Notes under the pieces: model-generated
The model's input: only the letters and a program-made list of their open reading frames with translations
The model's database searches: none
What the model was told of the DNA's origin: nothing
Shown here: one piece after another, positions 59,801-62,924 of the stretch
How positions within the stretch are numbered: position 1 is the stretch's first letter
How the letters are laid out: the number at the start of each line of letters is the position of its first letter
Program-made: the position numbers and the translations under genes
Assembly: GCA_016721245.1 (NCBI GenBank)
Contig: JADKIQ010000013.1
Location: 1-62,924 of the forward strand
DNA length: 62,924 nt
Direction of reading: 5' to 3'
Origin: Sphingobacteriales bacterium
GTDB taxonomy: Bacteria; Bacteroidota; Bacteroidia; Chitinophagales; JADIYW01

Positions 59801-59831
59801 TGGTATTTTTGTCTTTTCTCGACTTCTCCAC
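53841..59831 (-). CDS. Alpha-2-macroglobulin family protein (signal peptide apparently missing)
   Basis: 1,996 residues from a GTG at 59831; the frame is open to 59900. Macroglobulin-like domains occupy the middle (HLFTDRSIYRPGQTIYVKGI near the MG2/MG3 region; a carboxypeptidase-regulatory-like unit, NATVKFYRNTYDYKQRKYIR). A beta-sandwich A2M domain (ALTKWNFLGLAHTKDLKY) is followed by the thioester motif CAEQ (Cys1451 in YPYECAEQLFSRYY) and the alpha-toroid thioester domain. Bacterial relatives trap foreign proteases. Family members carry an N-terminal signal peptide; here the upstream sequence is the end of the DUF3089 gene instead. See the finding. Confidence 0.92.
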   Translation of the reverse strand: MEKSRKDKNTTQTVKALLYKYKYTMTLEEESELKIVNDLKAEIQKSEGADKAVLQSILGELYFQYFNENTWKFSNRTETDIKQSDDFRTWDLKTLFKEINSYYVASVENKALLQQTKLDNFAPILEQEKGSTVFRPTLYDLLANRAIDYFNNDKSNLSEPSNAFSIDDKKYFGTANDFVSIQLNDADKNAQDYNALKIYQDLLAFRLKDKNNLDALADADLKRIQFVKEHYFNKDDNEALYYEALKRLKTEYSKCNVGAIINYEIANYINQKAQEENTKNKFTVKEALAVCDETIKNYPLSEGAKNCTALKESIFFKNLSLSTEETVVPDDAFKALVSYKNITKIYLKIVPLNYKDKDKIFSINNNETQDDIIKRLNAIKPVRTWNQALPFTDDYLDHSTEIKIDGIKKGFYAVLVSTNPNFTVLTGKEAVAVSTLFASQISYVTKNSSNNENFELYVLNRNDGQPLQNATVKFYRNTYDYKQRKYIRTELGSATSDATGYVSKKISKQNTSYYSNENFQVEIFYKDDFLPGEQSYYKYFYPQNETAPSQKQVHLFTDRSIYRPGQTIYVKGIATQRTGDDYKILPNEKVNVIFKDVNYQDIKTQEFTTNEFGSFTGTFTSPTAGLMGNMTLETNFGAVNVQVEEYKRPKFEVSFEPVKKSYNLNDKVSVTGKAVSYAGANIDNAEVKYTVRRVAEFPVWCWWGWRRPWFPASNEKIITNGVTKTDDNGNFTIDFSAIPDLTISKEFKPYFNYEVTADVVDINGETHSTTTTVRVGYLAIEANLYVDENIDNSKENKITVSTNNLNGQAEPTDVTVKIYDLTEPQNPKKARLWSEPDKFSLTKAEHDKLFPYEIYDKEDLMNNWQKGNLVNSYSFNTGKQTEIILTPNSLPSGAYIIEFSCKDKNGNPIEFKKTVASSSVNDKTPNPKSFAYFKLDKTTAKPGETVNYQIGSSMQNGYAIIETAFKGKIIEKKTVQLNNEIKTFSIPVKEEYKGGIEINYVIVNKNRSYTGSQYITVPYEDKSLKIEWITFRDKLLPGQKEQWKLKISGANKEKVASELLATMYDASLDAFLPHSFNFYLGQSYYNGYIGTYGSDAFGIRNSNLYTSKNWNAAKDYVSHGYDDINLFGLSLGGYSRFYFNKIGYGVISKSAPSPKAEMLEAQADMAAAKSESVATGQAGATSQIKTREEEKRADNVADSVSLKAPKKPEVSPRVNLNETAFFLPQLQTDAEGNVILNFQMPEALTKWNFLGLAHTKDLKYQYFTKSIVTQKELMVTPNAPRFLREGDKLEFTTKISNLSDKDLSGKADLVLYDAASMKEITYVIMEAAHGKLNTVGERDFSVEKGKNTAISWTLKIPTGIDAITYKVTAQAGDFSDGEQASLIVLPNRMMVTETLPLWVRGESKKSFTFDKLLKNKSTTLKNYNLTLEMSSQPVWYAVQALPYMMEYPYECAEQLFSRYYANTLASYIANQNPKIKTIFDKWKNTDALLSNLEKNQDLKSVLLEETPWVRDAQNETEQKKRIALLFDLTKMADEQQRAFDKLLQMQTPNGGFTWFPGMPDNRYITQHIVAGMGHLAKLNVIDINNKTKIDEMLRKAVAYLDDRLTEDLVSIKKYDKDYLKNNHLYYDNIHALYARSFFDYKVEKQNQEAYGYFLKQEKDNWLNQDLYSKGMIALTLQRNKEKSTADKIIVYLKQNAISSEELGMYWKANETGGWYWYQAPVETQALLIEAFHEVANDNKSVDEMKVWLLKQKQTTSWKSTKATAEACYALLLQGKDWTKSDKLVEVKMNNQVIDPVKLNATVEPGTGYYKVKWTGDNIKPEMAKIELKKTDKGPAYGAVYWQYFEDLDKITGATTALKLSKKLFKVENTNEGKKLTEITDKTPLQVGDEVKVRVELRTDRNLEYVHMKDMRAAGFEPVNVLSQYKYQDGLGYYESTKDVATHFFMDWVQKGVYVFEYSVRATIAGNFSNGITLIESMYAPEFKSHSKGERVTIVKK

Positions 59832-59887
59832 AATGCTTTCTACGGCTTTTTGTGCGTCTTTCGTTTTACCGTCATTTTCTAATTTGC

Positions 59888-60841
59888 TTACGGATTTTTT
59901 TTAATTCTCAGGGCTACATTTTCCCGGATATTCACATAAAACAAGGAGTAGTCATATAAATGGTAATTCTTCATCACCATGGGAACAAAGCCTCCTTCCT
60001 GTGGTTTCTGAATTTCTAAAATGCCATTGCCGTTTTTTGCCCCAAATACGGTGTGAATGATTTCATCTGATTTTTTAGATAAACTGCCTTGCTGACTATT
60101 CCCGGAAACAAATATTTTTTCGGTTGTCCAATTTAAGGGATTTACGGAAACAGCATTGTTATAGTCCGGAGCAATGGTCGCAATTTTAGAATCTTGTCCA
60201 AATGTAGAGTACGAAATATAGCCGCCGAAATCTTCCGCATTTTCGGAAACTTTTAAAAACTGAAACTGGTTTTCGTGCGTAGGAAAGCCAATAATATAAG
60301 CCTCCACCAATTGTTTTTGCAATGGTTTGCCGTCAAAAAACTCGCGTAATAAACGTTGTGCATGCTTACTACCCTGCGAATGTCCGGCGATAATAATCGG
60401 GCGTCCGTTGTTGTAATATTTTAAATAATACTCGAATGCCGCTTTTACATCTGCATAAGCGGTATCGAATGCTTCCTGAGAACGTTCGCTGTTTTTAGTA
60501 AAAAAATTATTGAGTGCTGCCTGACGGTAACGGGGTGCGTATACCTTGCAACTCTCATTAAAAACACTTGCCTGATATTTGATGGGATAGTTATCCGTTT
60601 GGTTGTTAATCATTCTGCTATCCAGACTCGCATTTCCTTTAAAGCCGGTAACATCCGTTGTTGGATGAATGTAAAATACGTCCACCAGTGCATTCTCCTG
60701 ATTGTTTTTCAGCCCTTCCGGCGTCCAGTCGGCATTATCCTGCATAGTGGGCAAAGCTGCCCAGTTTTGCTGATTGGCATAATCCGTGGCAAAAATTACA
60801 TTGCAAAAAAGCATCGATATAGAAAGATAAACTAATCTCAT
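59888..60841 (-). CDS. DUF3089 family alpha/beta hydrolase
   Basis: Its 317 residues begin with a signal peptide (MRLVYLSISMLFCNVIFA). The nucleophile elbow is GHSQG (Ser155). DUF3089 landmarks are VDVFYIHPTTDVTGFKGN, CKVYAPRYRQAALNNFF and the C-terminal KNYHLYDYSLFYVNIRENVA. The catalytic His is probably in the NYHLYDY segment. The substrate is unknown. It stops at 59888, inside the open frame of the macroglobulin, with an A8 run at the junction (59895-59902). Confidence 0.87.
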   Translation of the reverse strand: MRLVYLSISMLFCNVIFATDYANQQNWAALPTMQDNADWTPEGLKNNQENALVDVFYIHPTTDVTGFKGNASLDSRMINNQTDNYPIKYQASVFNESCKVYAPRYRQAALNNFFTKNSERSQEAFDTAYADVKAAFEYYLKYYNNGRPIIIAGHSQGSKHAQRLLREFFDGKPLQKQLVEAYIIGFPTHENQFQFLKVSENAEDFGGYISYSTFGQDSKIATIAPDYNNAVSVNPLNWTTEKIFVSGNSQQGSLSKKSDEIIHTVFGAKNGNGILEIQKPQEGGFVPMVMKNYHLYDYSLFYVNIRENVALRIKKNP

Positions 60842-60859
60842 TTTTAAAAATTTATTTCA

Positions 60860-60883
60860 CGCAAAGGCGCAAAGAACGCAAAG
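60860..60883 (-). repeat. CGCAAAG triplet repeat ahead of the DUF3089 gene
   Basis: Three CGCAAAG copies (60860-60866, 60868-60874, 60877-60883), i.e. CTTTGCG units on the minus strand. The spacer 60842-61005 otherwise holds only AT-rich sequence. The same unit is frequent in spacers of several bacterial groups. Confidence 0.6.
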
Positions 60884-61005
60884 TAAAATCATATTCATCA
60901 TTACAATTTGCTAAATCTGTGTTCTAATTTCTTCTACAACGCAAATTACATGCCTTTTGTATAAAAGAGTTGTTTTTTTACATTTTTTATGATGTTTCTA
61001 CCTGC

Positions 61006-62924
61006 TTACGAATTACCGCCAAGCCTAAACCCCAGTGTCTTTCTGAGTGTATTTCCCTGATATTTGAATTCTGCCACATCTTCTAAAATTAAGGTATGAA
61101 TATCCTGTTCATTGCGCAGATTTGCAGGAATTTTAGCCATTCTCAGGTTTTGGTTTTTGACCGCTTCATCTGTCGTCTGGCGAACGGTTCGAGCATTACC
61201 GAAGAATTTATCTCGGTTTTTATACAAATCCGTAAAGTAATTCAAAAGATGATTTTGTGTCTCTTGTGTGGCGGTTAAATCCTCCTTTTTAAAATTTCTG
61301 AGTGCAATCTGCATCATATCTTCCGGGGCATAATCGTCAAAATGCAGTTTTTTATCAAAACGTGAATTTAATCCTGGGTTGGATGTCAGAAAAGTATTCA
61401 TATTGTCGGTATAGCCTGCGGCAAAAACCACCATTTGTCCGCGCAGATCTTCCATTCTTTTTAAAATAACTTCTATAGCTTCTTTGCCAAAATCATTAGT
61501 ACTGCCTGAATCTGCCAAGGCATATGCTTCATCAATAAACAATACCCCGCCAATGGCTTCTTCAATTTTTTGTTGTGTTTTGATGGCTGTCTGACCAAGG
61601 TAACCCGGCAACTAAACTTTCTCTGTCTACTTCTACCGTATGTCCTCTTTCCAAAATACCCAGTGCTTTAAAAACCTTACCCAGAATCCGCGCCACCGTT
61701 GTCTTTCCCGTGCCGGGATTACCTGTAAATACGGTATGCAACGAGAATTTATTCAATACATCTTTTCCGATATCATTGTAATATTTGATTAAGCGAACCA
61801 GTTCATCAATCTCGTTTTTTATATTGGCCATCCCAATCAGTTCGTTCAGCTCCAGCAATGCCGATTGTAATTCTGCTTCATTTACCGGTAATTTCAGTTT
61901 CTTGCGGTTTCTGTCGGCAAAGACCTTGGCAATATCTTCCTGAGTGATGGTGGATAATTGTTCTTTACTTAATGATTTCTGATCCGGCACCTGCATGAGC
62001 CGCAGCGCCATATTCATTTTAGATTTGTTGATAACACCTTCCACAAAACGGGCATTGCCAAAATTTTTATCCCTGCTTCTGAAAGCATCCGTTAATTCGA
62101 TCTTCAACAGTTCTTTAGCCGCCACATCAATATTTAATTTCAATCTTTCCGCAATGCTTAAACTGATGTCGTACAGTTCTTCCGGCAGGTAATCATCAAA
62201 GATAAAATATTGGGAAAAGCGTGATTTTAAGCCAGGATTGGACTCTATGAAAGCATTCATTTCTTTCGGGTAGCCTGCCACGAAAATGGCAATATCACCG
62301 GATCCGTCACTCATTTCTTTTATCAGTAATTCAACAACCTCTTTCCCGTAATCACGGCTGTCTTCTCCGCTGCGTGCCAATGAATAGGCTTCATCGATAA
62401 ATAAAATACCGCCTCTGGCCTCATCAATTTGTTTTTGCGTTTTAGGAGCGGTTTGCCCAATGTATTCACCTACGAGGTCTACTCTGTCTACTTCCAGCAC
62501 ATGTCCTTTGGAAAGTAAGCCGAGTTTGTGGTAAATTTTTCCGAGTAAACGCATCACTGTTGTTTTCCCGGTGCCCGGATTTCCAACAGCTACACTGTGC
62601 AAAGAAAAACCGGAAGCATCTTCCACACCCTGTTCTTTGCGCAGTTTATTAAAATTTATTAAGGTAATCTGGTCACGGATATGCTTTTTGACATTCTGCA
62701 AGCCGACTAATTTATCCAGTTCCGCCAGTAATTCATCCAATGATTTACCATCAAGTTTTGCGGCAATATCATTTTCATTTTTAGCAGCTGCCACACCGGG
62801 AACCACCGTACCTTCTATCAATTCCAATTCCCCTTCTACAAATTTATCACCGCACTCGAAAACAGCTGCAGCCACTAACGCATCCATAAATACCAGCTCT
62901 ATGGTGTATTTATCATCTTTCCAG
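61006..62924 (-). CDS. Tandem AAA+ ATPase, CbbX/SpoVK-like (5' end outside the window; frameshifted)
   Basis: At least 638 residues. Two CbbX-type AAA+ modules are visible: Walker A GNPGTGKTTVMRLLGKI and GNPGTGKTTVARILGKV; Walker B GGILFIDEAYSLARSG and GGVLFIDEAYALADSG; Arg-containing FESNPGLKSRF-type pore/finger segments and FGNARFVEGVI or FGNARTVRQTT sensor-2 regions. One extra G near 61607 breaks the frame; without it the text reads RESLVAGYLGQTAIKTQQ. The frame stays open to the window edge (WKDDKYTIELVFMDAL), so the true start lies beyond 62924. Such rings remodel proteins; the client is unknown. Confidence 0.85.

Overview
The window comes from an AT-rich member of the Bacteroidota, most likely the Chitinophagia/Saprospiria side and probably uncultivated. 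The evidence is a SusC/SusD pair, secreted proteins with type IX secretion (T9SS) sorting tails of both type A and type B, an F-type ATPase operon carrying only atpB-E-F-H-A-G (beta and epsilon are absent, as is usual in this phylum), MqnC of the futalosine menaquinone route, DUF2480/DUF4292/DUF1684/DUF3089 proteins, and promoters of the Bacteroidota type (TTTG, about 19-20 nt, TAnnTTTG). No Shine-Dalgarno pattern stands out.

Layout. 1-3.2 kb: badly frameshifted contig-end sequence with the tail of a family-2 glycosyltransferase, an RluB-type pseudouridine synthase, scpB and a secreted alpha/beta hydrolase. 3.2-7.5 kb: one large T9SS-exported leucine-rich-repeat protein built from four similar modules, split by indels. 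7.5-12.6 kb: ATP synthase operon. 12.7-18.2 kb: SusC, SusD and an Ig-like lipoprotein. 18.3-24.1 kb: mqnC, divergent from an M16 peptidase pair and a type-B T9SS protein. 24.1-31.6 kb: a GT-C-like membrane protein, an acyltransferase, a type-A T9SS protein and an unrecognised helical protein. 31.6-42.3 kb: a minus-strand cell-envelope block (lytic transglycosylase, DUF2480, PpiD-like isomerase, CorC-type transporter, a 58-aa membrane protein, LptC, EnvC-like factor, DUF4292, TPR protein, dUTPase). 42.3-50.3 kb: flippase, membrane-anchored nitrilase-fold protein and three large membrane glycosyltransferase-like proteins, with tRNA-Phe among them. 50.3-62.9 kb: DUF1684, a trans-sulfuration enzyme, OsmC, an outer-membrane barrel, a giant alpha-2-macroglobulin, DUF3089 and a tandem AAA+ protein cut by the window edge.

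The most interesting structure is at 47.0-47.5 kb. tRNA-Phe and its terminator are followed by a GIY-YIG nuclease ORF whose stop codon abuts a second, decayed copy of the tRNA-Phe 3' half, and that copy has its own terminator. This looks like a very small mobile cassette that enters tRNA-Phe at the anticodon and restores the tRNA on one side.

Many genes, including the essential atpG and scpB, are broken by one-base losses in A/T runs. I read these as sequencing errors and annotate across them. Several spacers carry short repeat families, and one of these appears to have become the signal-peptide coding sequence of a secreted protein.
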